DNA from: Bacillus piscicola
GTDB lineage: Bacteria; Bacillota; Bacilli; Bacillales; Marinococcaceae
Direction of reading: 5' to 3'
DNA length: 64,000 bases
Assembly (NCBI RefSeq): GCF_022458745.1
Contig: NZ_JAJJJF010000008.1
Location: 62,001 to 126,000, forward strand
A program made the position numbers and the translations under genes. Below, piece after piece: positions 1 through 8,147 of the stretch (position 1 is the first letter of the stretch; each line of letters starts with the position of its first letter). The notes below the pieces were generated by a model, which did no database searches, was not told the DNA's origin, and saw only the letters and a list, made by a program, of their open reading frames with translations.

Positions 1-354
1 GGCTTTGCGTTTTTATTTGCTGCTTTACGTATGGCAGAATGGTATGAACCGGTTATCTTCCTATTCGGGCCGCTTTTGACTTATGTGGTGTGCTTTTTAC
101 TCCTTCACATACTTGTGATGCGCACATTCATAGAACGGTTAGCTTCCGTTCTCATCGCCTCATGCAGTGGAGAGATTATTTACCAAGCACACATGTATGA
201 CTTCACTTCCAGTATGCTGTTCGGACAAACACTATACTTGCAATACATGTTTCTCATGATCATGATGTTGTATGCGTTTGATTGGTTATGCCGCCCCCTG
301 TCCGTCAAAAAAAGAAATCCCGTATTTTCACGGTTCAACTTGCCCGGTTCATGA
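1..354 (+). CDS. YphA-like membrane protein, C-terminal part
   Basis: This reading frame is open to the left edge, so the gene begins outside the window; the first internal ATG is at 31. The visible part is strongly hydrophobic, with about three membrane-spanning stretches and a basic Lys/Arg-rich tail after the last one. I assign it to the YphA family mainly from context, because in Bacillus yphA lies just upstream of der and the same order is seen here. Family members are small integral membrane proteins of unknown function. The next gene, der, starts about 87 bases downstream. Confidence 0.55.
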   Translation, partial: GFAFLFAALRMAEWYEPVIFLFGPLLTYVVCFLLLHILVMRTFIERLASVLIASCSGEIIYQAHMYDFTSSMLFGQTLYLQYMFLMIMMLYAFDWLCRPLSVKKRNPVFSRFNLPGS

Positions 355-440
355 TCTGTCTGCTAAAATAAGTAAGCTGTACATGTACGGGTCGTTATAT
401 AAAAAGGATAAGTGTGAGAGAAGAAAGGGAAGAGTCATTT

Positions 441-1754
441 ATGTCTAAACCTGTTATAGCAATAGTCGGACGTCCGAATGTAGGAAAGTCTACGACGTTC
501 AACCGGATTGTCGGGGAACGCCAGGCAATCGTAGAAGATACGCCGGGAGTTACCCGTGACCGTATTTACAACCAAGCAGAATGGTTAAACAGAGAATTTC
601 ATGTCATTGACACAGGCGGCATTGAGCTGGGGGACGAGCCTTTATTAACGCAAATAAGGGAACAAGCCCAAATTGCGATGGATGAAGCAGATGTCATTCT
701 ATTTTTAGTTAACGGAAGAGACGGGTTAACAGGAGCAGATGAAGAAGTTGCGTCCATTCTGCGGCGTTCCAAAAAACCGGTAGTAGTCGGAGTCAATAAA
801 ATAGATAGTTACGAATTGCAAGATAGAGTGTATGAATTTTACTCTCTCGGTGTTGGAGAAGTCTTTGGCATTTCAGGAGAACATGGACTTGGGCTTGGGG
901 ATTTATTGGACGAAGTAGTACGCGCCCTTCCAGCCGATACAGACGAAGAGTACGAAGAAGATACGATTCGAATTGCTGTGATTGGCAGACCGAACGTAGG
1001 TAAATCTTCTCTTGTTAATGCCGTTCTTGGGGAAGAGCGGGTGATTGTGAGTGATATCCCGGGGACGACTCGCGACGCGGTGGATACCGTTTTTGAAAGA
1101 GATGACCAGGAATATGTGTTGATTGACACCGCCGGCATGCGTAAGCGCGGCAAGGTGTATGAAGCAACGGAGAAATACAGCGTCCTTCGTGCGTTACGGG
1201 CGATGGAACGTTCCGATGTCGTGTTGATGGTAATAAACGGGGAAGAAGGAATTCGCGAGCAGGATAAAAAAATTGCCGGGTATGCCCACGAGGCTGGCCG
1301 TGCGCTTATTATCGTCGTGAACAAGTGGGATGCGGTGGAAAAAGATGAAAAAACAATGCTTCGCTTTACGGAAGATATAAGAGACGAGTTCCAGTTTTTG
1401 TCGTATGCTCCGATTCTGTTTTTATCTGCAAAAACGAAACAACGCCTACAGCATTTACTGCCTGCCGTGAAGGAAGCGGCGGACAATCACAACTTACGTG
1501 TTCCAACGAATGTGTTAAATGACGTGATCATGGATGCGGTCGCGATGAATCCGACGCCGACTGAAAATAATAAACGGCTGCGGATCAACTATGCCACCCA
1601 AGTCGCTGTCGCACCTCCCGTCATTGTTTTGTTTGTGAATGACCCTGAACTTTTACATTTTTCCTATCGGCGTTATTTAGAAAATAAGTTACGGGAAGCC
1701 TTTCATTTTGAAGGAACACCTCTTAAAATTTATGCCCGTAAAAAAAATGACTAA
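441..1754 (+). CDS. der: Ribosome biogenesis GTPase Der (EngA)
   Basis: Der is an essential GTPase with two G domains that helps assemble the 50S ribosomal subunit. The 437-residue product has the expected architecture: a first P-loop (GRPNVGKST) at residues 10-18 with DTGG and NKID further on, a second P-loop (GRPNVGKSS) near residue 180 with DTAG and NKWD, and a C-terminal KH-like RNA-binding domain from about residue 350. Its length is almost that of the B. subtilis protein (436). I chose the ATG at 441 over an in-frame GTG at 414 because a purine-rich AAAGGGAAG site precedes it and the protein then begins [10 protein letters not shown], as family members do. It heads a run with plsY and gpsA. 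Confidence 0.97.
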   Translation: MSKPVIAIVGRPNVGKSTTFNRIVGERQAIVEDTPGVTRDRIYNQAEWLNREFHVIDTGGIELGDEPLLTQIREQAQIAMDEADVILFLVNGRDGLTGADEEVASILRRSKKPVVVGVNKIDSYELQDRVYEFYSLGVGEVFGISGEHGLGLGDLLDEVVRALPADTDEEYEEDTIRIAVIGRPNVGKSSLVNAVLGEERVIVSDIPGTTRDAVDTVFERDDQEYVLIDTAGMRKRGKVYEATEKYSVLRALRAMERSDVVLMVINGEEGIREQDKKIAGYAHEAGRALIIVVNKWDAVEKDEKTMLRFTEDIRDEFQFLSYAPILFLSAKTKQRLQHLLPAVKEAADNHNLRVPTNVLNDVIMDAVAMNPTPTENNKRLRINYATQVAVAPPVIVLFVNDPELLHFSYRRYLENKLREAFHFEGTPLKIYARKKND

Positions 1755-1781
1755 ACAAATGGGTGAGGGAGAAGAGGAACA

Positions 1782-2435
1782 ATGGAACTAATCGTTTCAA
1801 TTATCGCAGGGTACTTGCTCGGTTCCATTAGCTTCAGTTATGTCGTGGCGTGGAACATAAAAAAAATCGACATACGAAAACATGGGAGCGGCAATGCCGG
1901 CGCTACCAATATATTGCGGGTGCTGGGGAAAGGACCCGCTATTACCGTATTATCGCTTGATATTTTGAAAGGGATTGCTGCTGTTTGGCTTGCGAAGGGA
2001 CTAGAGGCGACTGCATTTTTGCCCGCCCTCACACCACTTGGAAACATGGAAGGCCTGGCTCCGGCTCTCGCTGGTCTAGCTGCTATTCTCGGACATAATT
2101 GGCCTATCTTTTACGGATTTAAAGGTGGAAAAGGAGTAGCACCAGCAATCGGTGTCGTCAGCAGTCTTGTCTTCATCCCTGCTGTTTACATAGGAATTGT
2201 TGCTATCCTCGCTATTGTCGTTACCCGCTATGTGTCCTTAGGGTCGCTTATTTTTGGTGCGGGTACTCCCCTTATTATTTGGCTTACAAAAGATTATTAC
2301 AGCATTCCCGATCCGTATTTTTATTTGACGGCTTTGCTCGGGTTGATGTCATTATGGAAGCATCGCACGAATATTGGTCGGTTAGTAAAGGGAGAAGAGA
2401 ACAAAATTGGAGAAAAGCATATAAAGGAAGGGTGA
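1782..2435 (+). CDS. plsY: Acyl-phosphate:glycerol-3-phosphate acyltransferase PlsY
   Basis: PlsY is the membrane enzyme that moves an acyl chain from acyl-phosphate to glycerol-3-phosphate, giving lysophosphatidate in the first membrane step of phospholipid synthesis. The 217-residue protein is polytopic and carries the conserved loops GSGNAGATN (residues 35-43) and GHNWPIFYGFKGGKG (104-118), which form the substrate sites. A GGGAGAAGAGG ribosome site lies just ahead of the ATG. It sits 27 bases after der and 7 bases before gpsA, whose product makes its substrate glycerol-3-phosphate, so the pair is metabolically coherent. Confidence 0.96.
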   Translation: MELIVSIIAGYLLGSISFSYVVAWNIKKIDIRKHGSGNAGATNILRVLGKGPAITVLSLDILKGIAAVWLAKGLEATAFLPALTPLGNMEGLAPALAGLAAILGHNWPIFYGFKGGKGVAPAIGVVSSLVFIPAVYIGIVAILAIVVTRYVSLGSLIFGAGTPLIIWLTKDYYSIPDPYFYLTALLGLMSLWKHRTNIGRLVKGEENKIGEKHIKEG

Positions 2436-2442
2436 CTCTCAT

Positions 2443-3483
2443 ATGAACGTAGCGGTCATCGGTGCTGGGAGCTGGGGAACGGCACTCGCTACCGTGCTTG
2501 CAGATAACGGACATATGGTAAAAGTATGGACCCGTCGCAGGGAGCAAGCGGCGGAGATGAACGAGAAACGTACGAATCATAAGTATTTACCAGGATTTAC
2601 ACTCCCTGACAGTATTGAAGCATCTACTGATCTGAAGTGGTGTGCTGCGGAAACGAATTACATTCTTCTCGTAGTCCCGACAAAAGCTATCCGGGAAACG
2701 ATGAAACAGCTCGAACCCTATGTGCATGAGGATACCATTTTAATTCATGCTTCCAAAGGAATTGAACCAGGGACCTCGAAACGAATCTCCGAAATGATAA
2801 AAGAAGAACTGGGAGAAAAAAGGGTAAAAGACGTTGTGGTGCTGTCCGGTCCGAGCCACGCGGAAGAAGTGTGCGAGCGAAAACCAACTACGGTAACTGC
2901 CTCCTCGCCGGCAGGGGAAGCATCTGTCCTCGTACAGGAATTGTTTATGAATAATCAATTCCGCGTCTACACGAATCACGATATGGTCGGTGTGGAAATC
3001 GGAGGCGCGTTAAAGAATATCATCGCAATCGGAATCGGTATGAATGACGGTCTTGGATACGGAGATAACGCGAAAGCTGCGCTGATGACGAGAGGGCTCG
3101 CGGAAATTGCCCGTCTCGGTGTGAAACTCGGCGCAAGCCCGCTCACTTTTACAGGGCTATCGGGTTTGGGTGACCTTATCGTGACTTGCACAAGTGAACA
3201 TAGCCGCAATTGGCGGGCCGGCTATAAGCTCGGCACAGGGAAGAATTTAGATGAAGTGTTAAACGAAATGGGAATGGTCGTAGAAGGAGTACGGACGACC
3301 AAAGCCGTGTATGAGCTCGCCAATGAATTAGAAGTGGAGATGCCAATAACAACAGCACTGCACGACGTATTGTTTGCCGGGAAAGAACCAAACGTGGCGG
3401 CACGTCAGTTGATGGGCAGAGTAAAAAAACACGAAGAAGAAAATGTCTCTATCTTAATGAGGCAAAAGGCGTCCGATAAATAA
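2443..3483 (+). CDS. gpsA: NAD(P)H-dependent glycerol-3-phosphate dehydrogenase
   Basis: GpsA reduces dihydroxyacetone phosphate to sn-glycerol-3-phosphate in the cytosol, supplying phospholipid synthesis. The 346-residue product has an N-terminal Rossmann fold with GAGSWGTA at residues 7-14. The C-terminal catalytic domain has the invariant lysine in GGALKN (Lys191) and the family motif GLSGLGDLIVTC further on. The start lies 7 bases after plsY, so the two are probably translated from one message. Length matches the family (about 345 in B. subtilis). Confidence 0.97.
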   Translation: MNVAVIGAGSWGTALATVLADNGHMVKVWTRRREQAAEMNEKRTNHKYLPGFTLPDSIEASTDLKWCAAETNYILLVVPTKAIRETMKQLEPYVHEDTILIHASKGIEPGTSKRISEMIKEELGEKRVKDVVVLSGPSHAEEVCERKPTTVTASSPAGEASVLVQELFMNNQFRVYTNHDMVGVEIGGALKNIIAIGIGMNDGLGYGDNAKAALMTRGLAEIARLGVKLGASPLTFTGLSGLGDLIVTCTSEHSRNWRAGYKLGTGKNLDEVLNEMGMVVEGVRTTKAVYELANELEVEMPITTALHDVLFAGKEPNVAARQLMGRVKKHEEENVSILMRQKASDK

Positions 3484-3560
3484 CTGTATTTGCGGCTGGC
3501 ACGCCTTCCTTTAATCACGCATAAGATACTTTGAATAGAGATTAAAGGAGGCTTCGCCGC

Positions 3561-3818
3561 ATGCGAAATCAAAACGATCCACTTTTTGACAAAATTGAAC
3601 AAAAAACAAATGTGAATAAAGATGATTTATTTCGTTTAGTACAATCATTGAACGGAGCAGATTTCAAGGATGAAAGTACGGTACGTCGTGTGATAGGAGA
3701 CGTTGCAAAACTCGCAGGAAAACGAGTACCAAAACAACAAGAAGATGAACTAGTAAACGCCATTGTTAATGGAAATGTCCCTCTTGACCTTTCTTCTTTA
3801 AGCAAATGGATGAAATAA
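3561..3818 (+). CDS. Stage VI sporulation protein F family
   Basis: This 85-residue protein is hydrophilic and lysine-rich, with a phenylalanine- and leucine-patterned N-terminal helix and a C-terminal segment ending in SLSKWMK. I recognise it as the SpoVIF family, whose B. subtilis member is a small spore-coat assembly protein made in the mother cell. An ideal AAAGGAGG site stands 9 bases ahead of the ATG. The position between gpsA and the yphE/yphF-like genes is common in Bacillaceae. Family assignment is from sequence memory and could not be searched. Confidence 0.8.
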   Translation: MRNQNDPLFDKIEQKTNVNKDDLFRLVQSLNGADFKDESTVRRVIGDVAKLAGKRVPKQQEDELVNAIVNGNVPLDLSSLSKWMK

Positions 3819-3927
3819 AGCAATATTTCCTTAATAGTCAAGGCACTTGCTCATCCCAAACGGCTTTTCAGTGAATACAATAAAGAGAAACAAAAAGGCT
3901 GCTTGAAAGTGGAAAGAATACAAGGAA

Positions 3928-3962
3928 CCAGTCGGGCTTGCTCCTGCTCGGCTGGATTTTTG
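3928..3962 (+). terminator. Rho-independent terminator after the SpoVIF-family gene
   Basis: CCAGTCGGGC and GCTCGGCTGG form a 10-bp stem (with G-T pairs) followed by TTTTT. It closes the der-plsY-gpsA-SpoVIF run. Confidence 0.75.
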
Positions 3963-4072
3963 TGATTTGTGTACAAGTCTCCGTAAGAACATTCAAGAAA
4001 TGATCGGAAATCATCGGAAATGAGCGAATCGGCTATGTTATAATATGTGCTGAGTTAGAGGAGGTTGATTGG

Positions 4073-4267
4073 ATGACACCGCTACAGAATATGTGGTTTT
4101 CCTTTTTTGGTCTATTTTTAATGTTTGTCTCTGCAGGGGCGACGGTGCTGGCACAAAAACTACCATCTTTTTGGAGAATTCTTGTCCTCATTATCGCGTT
4201 TATCTGCCTCGTAGTCGCCGGTTTGATAGTATTTGCTGTCGTAGTCAGAGGACCGATAGCTGAATAA
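4073..4267 (+). CDS. DUF2768 (YphE-like) small membrane protein
   Basis: This 64-residue protein has two membrane helices with a short polar linker, matching the DUF2768/YphE family of unknown function found upstream of yphF and spoIVA in Bacillus. A GAGGAGG site lies 8 bases before the ATG. A TATAAT box at about 4038-4043, without a clear -35, could be its promoter. A second frame (from 4069) overlaps it but has no comparable membrane pattern. The next gene starts 33 bases downstream. Confidence 0.8.
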   Translation: MTPLQNMWFSFFGLFLMFVSAGATVLAQKLPSFWRILVLIIAFICLVVAGLIVFAVVVRGPIAE

Positions 4268-4300
4268 AACGTTATACTTACATAGAAAGGAGGCGGGGCA

Positions 4301-5023
4301 TTGCGAACGAAACGAATCAGCTTATTCATCACCGGGCTCATTGTTTGTTTTATGTTATCCGGGTGCTTGTATCCGGCAGAAAAGAAAGCTGATAATCAGG
4401 TTTCGAACGATGCGCAGCTTGCTTCTGTCCAGCAGGCAATCGATCAATTTAAAGAGGATACCGGAGTTCTGCCGATCAAAACAAAAGAAGCCGACACTCC
4501 GATTTATCAAAAGTATGTCGTTGATTTCCGAAAGTTAATTCCAAGATACATACAAGAACCCCCCAAAAACGCATTTGAAAATGGCGGGGTCTATCAATAT
4601 GTGATTATTGATCCTGAGAACAGCGCGGAAACAAAAGTGATTGATTTGCGTATGATGAATGAAATTCAAGCGTTTCAACTGGATATTAATCGTTATATTA
4701 AAAAACACGGCTATGCGCCCATTGAGAAGCCAATTGGGCCGGAGGTTTTTTCTGTAAACTATAAGCAGCTCAAGTATGACTCTCCCCCTAAGGTGAAAAG
4801 TCCGTACCACCGCGGGACGTATTTGCCATTGATCATCAATCAGCGCGGGGAAGTAATCGTGGACTATGCCATTGACTTAAATATGGCATTAGAAGAATTT
4901 GACAGCAATTACGAAACAGGCGAAGACATCCGCAGTATTTTAACGGATCACTATCCCATCGTCCCCGCTTTTTCGGTACCCTATACCATTGACGAAAACG
5001 GCGACCCACAATTTAAAAAATAA
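4301..5023 (+). CDS. YphF-like sporulation-associated lipoprotein
   Basis: The 240-residue product begins with a lipoprotein signal peptide: basic residues, a hydrophobic stretch and the lipobox LSGC, so it is probably lipid-anchored on the outer face of the membrane. The rest is soluble and resembles YphF, a protein of unknown function encoded next to spoIVA. It starts with TTG after an AAAGGAGG site. The order yphE-like, yphF-like, spoIVA is the Bacillus order, though here a repeat array of about 320 bases is inserted before spoIVA. Confidence 0.82.
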   Translation: MRTKRISLFITGLIVCFMLSGCLYPAEKKADNQVSNDAQLASVQQAIDQFKEDTGVLPIKTKEADTPIYQKYVVDFRKLIPRYIQEPPKNAFENGGVYQYVIIDPENSAETKVIDLRMMNEIQAFQLDINRYIKKHGYAPIEKPIGPEVFSVNYKQLKYDSPPKVKSPYHRGTYLPLIINQRGEVIVDYAIDLNMALEEFDSNYETGEDIRSILTDHYPIVPAFSVPYTIDENGDPQFKK

Positions 5024-5056
5024 GGCTCCTTTCCATTAGGATAGGGGGCCTTATTT
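5021..5056 (+). terminator. Terminator after the yphF-like gene
   Basis: AATAAGGCTCC, which begins at the stop codon, pairs with GGGGGCCTTATT to give a long stem with a T-rich 3' side. Confidence 0.75.
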
Positions 5057-5067
5057 GTGTTCGAGTG

Positions 5068-5390
5068 GCATATCTCTATTATATGGCGTCATACGTTAGA
5101 AATGGGGTCGTTATTTTCACAACAATGGCTTTTCGCTGCGTCATATCCATGCTATGAAGTCACTATTTACTAGTTGGTACATTTTCACTACATCATACAA
5201 GTAGTATGGCGTTGTTATTTCTCTGGGAGTGCCATTTCATGACTGCAAACGCCTGCAATGGGGTCGCTATTTTCCTGGTTGTGCATGTTGAAGGCTTCAT
5301 CCGCTGATTATGTGGTTGCCATTATCTTATTTGTTCCTTTTCAAGGTTTCATACACGTACCCAGTTATCATGATCAGCAGGCAACCTTTT
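5068..5390 (-). repeat. 53-nt palindromic repeat array, cluster A (about 6 units, reversed)
   Basis: Read on the minus strand, this gap holds about six degenerate units of the 53-nt family: a conserved AAATAAC block, an imperfect palindrome of type GACGTCATA / TATGAAGTC, a GTGAAA block and a variable linker. It is the only cluster in the window with this orientation. It separates the yphF-like gene from spoIVA. Confidence 0.75.
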
Positions 5391-5496
5391 GTTTTCTTTT
5401 CGTCAGAATGTCATATCCCTCGTACAACGTCATAAATATATAATGATCATGTATGCAAGACCGGTATCGGAATTTATTTTTACAGGAGGGGATCTA

Positions 5497-6978
5497 GTGG
5501 AAAAGGTTGATATCTTTAAAGATATCGCGGAGCGGACCGGAGGAGATATTTATCTAGGGGTCGTCGGTGCAGTCCGTACCGGTAAATCCACTTTCATTAA
5601 AAAATTCATGGAGCTTGTTGTCCTTCCCAATATGGAGAATGAAACAGACAAGGCGCGAGCGAAAGATGAATTGCCGCAGAGTGCTGCCGGTAAGACGATC
5701 ATGACGACGGAACCGAAATTTGTTCCGAATAATGCCGTATCGTTGAAAGTGGATGAAGGGCTGGAAGTGAATGTAAGACTCGTGGATTGTGTGGGCTACG
5801 CGGTTGAAGGAGCCAAGGGATATGAAGATGAAAACGGGCCGCGGATGATTAACACGCCGTGGTATGAAGAGCCGATTCCTTTCCAGGATGCTGCCGAAAT
5901 CGGAACCCGGAAAGTAATTCAGGAACACTCTACTCTTGGGGTGGTTGTAACCTCTGACGGGACAATCGGCGACATTCCGCGTATGGATTATGTCGAAGCG
6001 GAAGAGAGAGTAGTAGACGAGTTAAAAGAAGTAGGAAAGCCGTTTATTATGGTTATTAACACTGTCCGGCCTCATCATCCCGATACAGAGGCAATGCGGG
6101 CGGAGCTCTCAGAAAAACATGATATTCCGGTGCTTGCCCTGAGTATTGAAAGCATGACAGAACATGATATTAACAACGTCCTTCGCGAAGTGCTCTTTGA
6201 GTTCCCTGTTCACGAAGTCAACGTCAACTTGCCGAGCTGGGTCATGGTGCTGCGGGAAGATCACTGGCTGCGTCAGGAATATGAGCAATCCGTCCGAAAC
6301 ACGGTGAAAGATATTAAGAGATTGAGAGATGTAGACCGCGTGGTACAGCATTTCGCCACCGAGTTTGAATTTATCGAAGAAGCCGGACTTGCCGGAATTG
6401 AGATGGGGCAAGGTGTCGCAGAGATTGATTTGTACGCGCCGGATGAGTTGTATGATCAAATCTTAAAAGAAGTAGTCGGCGTGGAAATCCGCGGGAAAGA
6501 CCATCTGCTCCAACTCATGCAGGACTTTTCCTACGCGAAAAGTGAATACGATCAAGTTAGTGATGCCCTGAAAATGGTGAAGCAGACAGGTTACGGCATT
6601 GCTGCACCGGCCTTAACCGATATGAGTTTGGACGAACCGGAAATCATCCGACAAGGATCAAGATTCGGCGTTCGTCTGCGGGCGGTTGCGCCATCTATCC
6701 ATATGATAAAAGTAGACGTGGAGTCTGAATTTGCCCCGATCATAGGAACAGAAAAACAGAGTGAAGAACTCGTACGCTATCTCATGCAAGACTTTGAGGA
6801 AAACCCGCTTTCCATTTGGAACTCAGACATCTTTGGACGTTCCTTGAATTCAATTGTCAGAGAAGGCATCCAGGCGAAAATTTCCTTAATGCCGGAAAAC
6901 GCCAGATACAAATTAAAAGAAACGTTAGAGCGTATCATCAACGAAGGCTCCGGAGGCTTAATAGCGATCATATTATAA
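5497..6978 (+). CDS. spoIVA: Stage IV sporulation protein A (spore coat ATPase)
   Basis: SpoIVA is the mother-cell ATPase that polymerises on the outer forespore membrane to form the basement layer of the spore coat. The 493-residue product has a Walker A motif GAVRTGKS at residues 24-31 with Lys30, the expected MNTPW-type segment (here INTPWYEEPIPFQ), and the conserved C-terminus ending GGLIAIIL needed for membrane association. I chose the GTG at 5497, preceded by AGGAGGGG, because the protein then starts MEKVDIFKDIAERTGGDIYLG; the frame is open further upstream but that part overlaps repeat sequence. A terminator follows. This gene alone marks the organism as an endospore former. Confidence 0.98.
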   Translation: MEKVDIFKDIAERTGGDIYLGVVGAVRTGKSTFIKKFMELVVLPNMENETDKARAKDELPQSAAGKTIMTTEPKFVPNNAVSLKVDEGLEVNVRLVDCVGYAVEGAKGYEDENGPRMINTPWYEEPIPFQDAAEIGTRKVIQEHSTLGVVVTSDGTIGDIPRMDYVEAEERVVDELKEVGKPFIMVINTVRPHHPDTEAMRAELSEKHDIPVLALSIESMTEHDINNVLREVLFEFPVHEVNVNLPSWVMVLREDHWLRQEYEQSVRNTVKDIKRLRDVDRVVQHFATEFEFIEEAGLAGIEMGQGVAEIDLYAPDELYDQILKEVVGVEIRGKDHLLQLMQDFSYAKSEYDQVSDALKMVKQTGYGIAAPALTDMSLDEPEIIRQGSRFGVRLRAVAPSIHMIKVDVESEFAPIIGTEKQSEELVRYLMQDFEENPLSIWNSDIFGRSLNSIVREGIQAKISLMPENARYKLKETLERIINEGSGGLIAIIL

Positions 6979-6987
6979 ATTATAGCG

Positions 6988-7026
6988 ACAGAAGCGGCTT
7001 TCACAAAGTCAGCTTCTGTTTTATTT
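6988..7026 (+). terminator. Terminator after spoIVA
   Basis: ACAGAAGC and GCTTCTGT form an 8-bp stem with a 16-nt loop followed by TTTATTTT. Confidence 0.75.
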
Positions 7027-7036
7027 TGAGGTGAAG

Positions 7037-7162
7037 TTTGGATTCCTGGCTCAGTAGTGTGGATTCAACCAGTATGATTCTGGATTCTGAAGGTTATAGT
7101 CTGGATATTATCGACAAAAGTCTGGATTCCAGGCATTGCAGTCTGGATTTTTGCGATACAAT
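7037..7162. repeat. Short tandem repeat with an exact 21-nt period
   Basis: Six consecutive 21-nt units start at 7037, 7058, 7079, 7100, 7121 and 7142. Each opens with a nine-base core close to TCTGGATTC, followed by 12 variable bases that often end in AG. One frame is open through the array and would give a seven-residue repeat (SLDSxxx), but it has no ribosome site and is probably not translated. Confidence 0.8.
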
Positions 7163-7182
7163 AAGAGGGGAAAGGAATTGAA

Positions 7183-7240
7183 GAACCCCCCAAAAAGAGG
7201 GTTGGTTCATAACGTGGAGCATCAACCCTGCTCCATTTTC
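7183..7240 (+). promoter_or_regulatory. Tandem hairpins with an alternative pairing, possible attenuator
   Basis: Hairpin 1 pairs GAACC with GGTTC and CCC with GGG (7183-7208). Hairpin 2 is a perfect TGGAGCA / TGCTCCA stem (7215-7221 with 7229-7235) followed by TTTTCG, which is terminator-like. AGGGTTG in the 3' arm of hairpin 1 (7198-7204) is also complementary to CAACCCT in the loop of hairpin 2 (7223-7229), so the two shapes exclude each other. The acetyltransferase gene starts 27 bases later. Confidence 0.4.
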
Positions 7241-7267
7241 GTTAAATAGAATCAGGGAGGTACATGC

Positions 7268-7813
7268 ATGATACAGTCAATCGAGATACACATGCTGCCT
7301 AAAAGTGCAAGTACGAACATAGAGGATATGGAACGCTTGACGAACATCATTAACCGAGTATACGCGGCGGCGGAGGGAAGTTTGTGGTCACCCGGAACAG
7401 TAAGGACGACTGTGGACGAAATGACAGAACTGACGAGGGATGGTGAGATCGCTGTGGCCCGTGCAACGGGGCAAATCGTTGGATGTGTCCGTATCCGGCA
7501 GGTCGATCAAGAAATGGGAGAGTTCGGATTGCTTGCGGTCGATAGCGATTATCAAGGGGCCGGGATCGGACGAGCGTTAATCCGCTTTGCCGAACAGAAA
7601 GGTCAAAAGGAACACCTTCATCGAATGCAACTTGAATTGTTAGTGCCAGAGGAGGGCTCTCACCCGACAAAAGTCACCCTGGAAAATTGGTACACCCGTC
7701 TCGGCTATCTCCCGGTACGTGCCGAAACCGTTGCTGCATCGTTTCCGAAACTCGCACCACTGCTCGCAACACCCTGTCAGTTTAAGGTTTTTCAAAAAGA
7801 ATTACGAGAGTGA
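7268..7813 (+). CDS. GNAT-family N-acetyltransferase
   Basis: The 181-residue protein has a GNAT fold: the acetyl-CoA-binding motif A is visible as LLAVDSDYQGAGIGRALIRFAE (residues about 87-108, Q/RxxGxG/A type), and the C-terminal NWYTRLGYLPV segment is typical of the family. It probably transfers an acetyl group from acetyl-CoA to an amine; the substrate cannot be told. A GGGAGG site precedes the ATG. It stands alone between the spoIVA terminator and the convergent cyd operon, behind a structured leader that could attenuate it. Confidence 0.85.
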   Translation: MIQSIEIHMLPKSASTNIEDMERLTNIINRVYAAAEGSLWSPGTVRTTVDEMTELTRDGEIAVARATGQIVGCVRIRQVDQEMGEFGLLAVDSDYQGAGIGRALIRFAEQKGQKEHLHRMQLELLVPEEGSHPTKVTLENWYTRLGYLPVRAETVAASFPKLAPLLATPCQFKVFQKELRE

Positions 7814-7965
7814 ATCAATTTCAAAAGTACGTATTCAGTTAATAAACACGAATAATCATCTAATATAATGATTAGTTGTTCGTTTTATTTATATAGCCAC
7901 CGCATCCTTCGGAAAAGAAGACACAGTGAGAGCAAGCGTAAGCGCAGTCTCGAACTGATGTTTTC

Positions 7966-8000
7966 CTTGTGCCTGTAGGTGAAAGCGTCCGCCTGCAGTG
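7966..8000 (+). repeat. Dispersed 35-nt block, copy 1
   Basis: This block matches the reverse complement of 21677-21711 at 33 of 35 positions. The core reads GGTGAAAGCG then CCGCCTGCAGTG. In copy 1 it lies inside a longer unannotated stretch (7900-8080) with no gene between the acetyltransferase and the cyd terminator. Confidence 0.7.
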
Positions 8001-8119
8001 GAGATCAACCGTTCTGCGCTACATAGGAATAGTTCGGATTTAAGTAGCTGTATTTGAATGATGAAATTAACTCAGAGTAGTAGAAAAATGAATAGAATTT
8101 CTTCAAGGGATTGAATATA

Positions 8120-8144
8120 CCCGAACAGGATGACACTGTTCGGG
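8120..8144 (-). terminator. Terminator hairpin at the end of the cyd operon
   Basis: CCCGAACAG and CTGTTCGGG form a strong stem directly after the cydC stop codon. The minus-strand tail is only moderately T-rich, so termination may be partial. Confidence 0.6.
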
Positions 8145-8147
8145 CTT

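Noticed and set aside
839-1486. Long minus-strand frame opposite der
   Set aside because: It is the antisense shadow of a highly conserved gene, has serine/arginine-rich low-quality sequence and no ribosome site.
7079-7180. Heptad-repeat peptide from the 21-nt repeat
   Set aside because: The frame is open but short, lacks a ribosome site and starts inside the repeat; a DNA-level repeat is the simpler reading.
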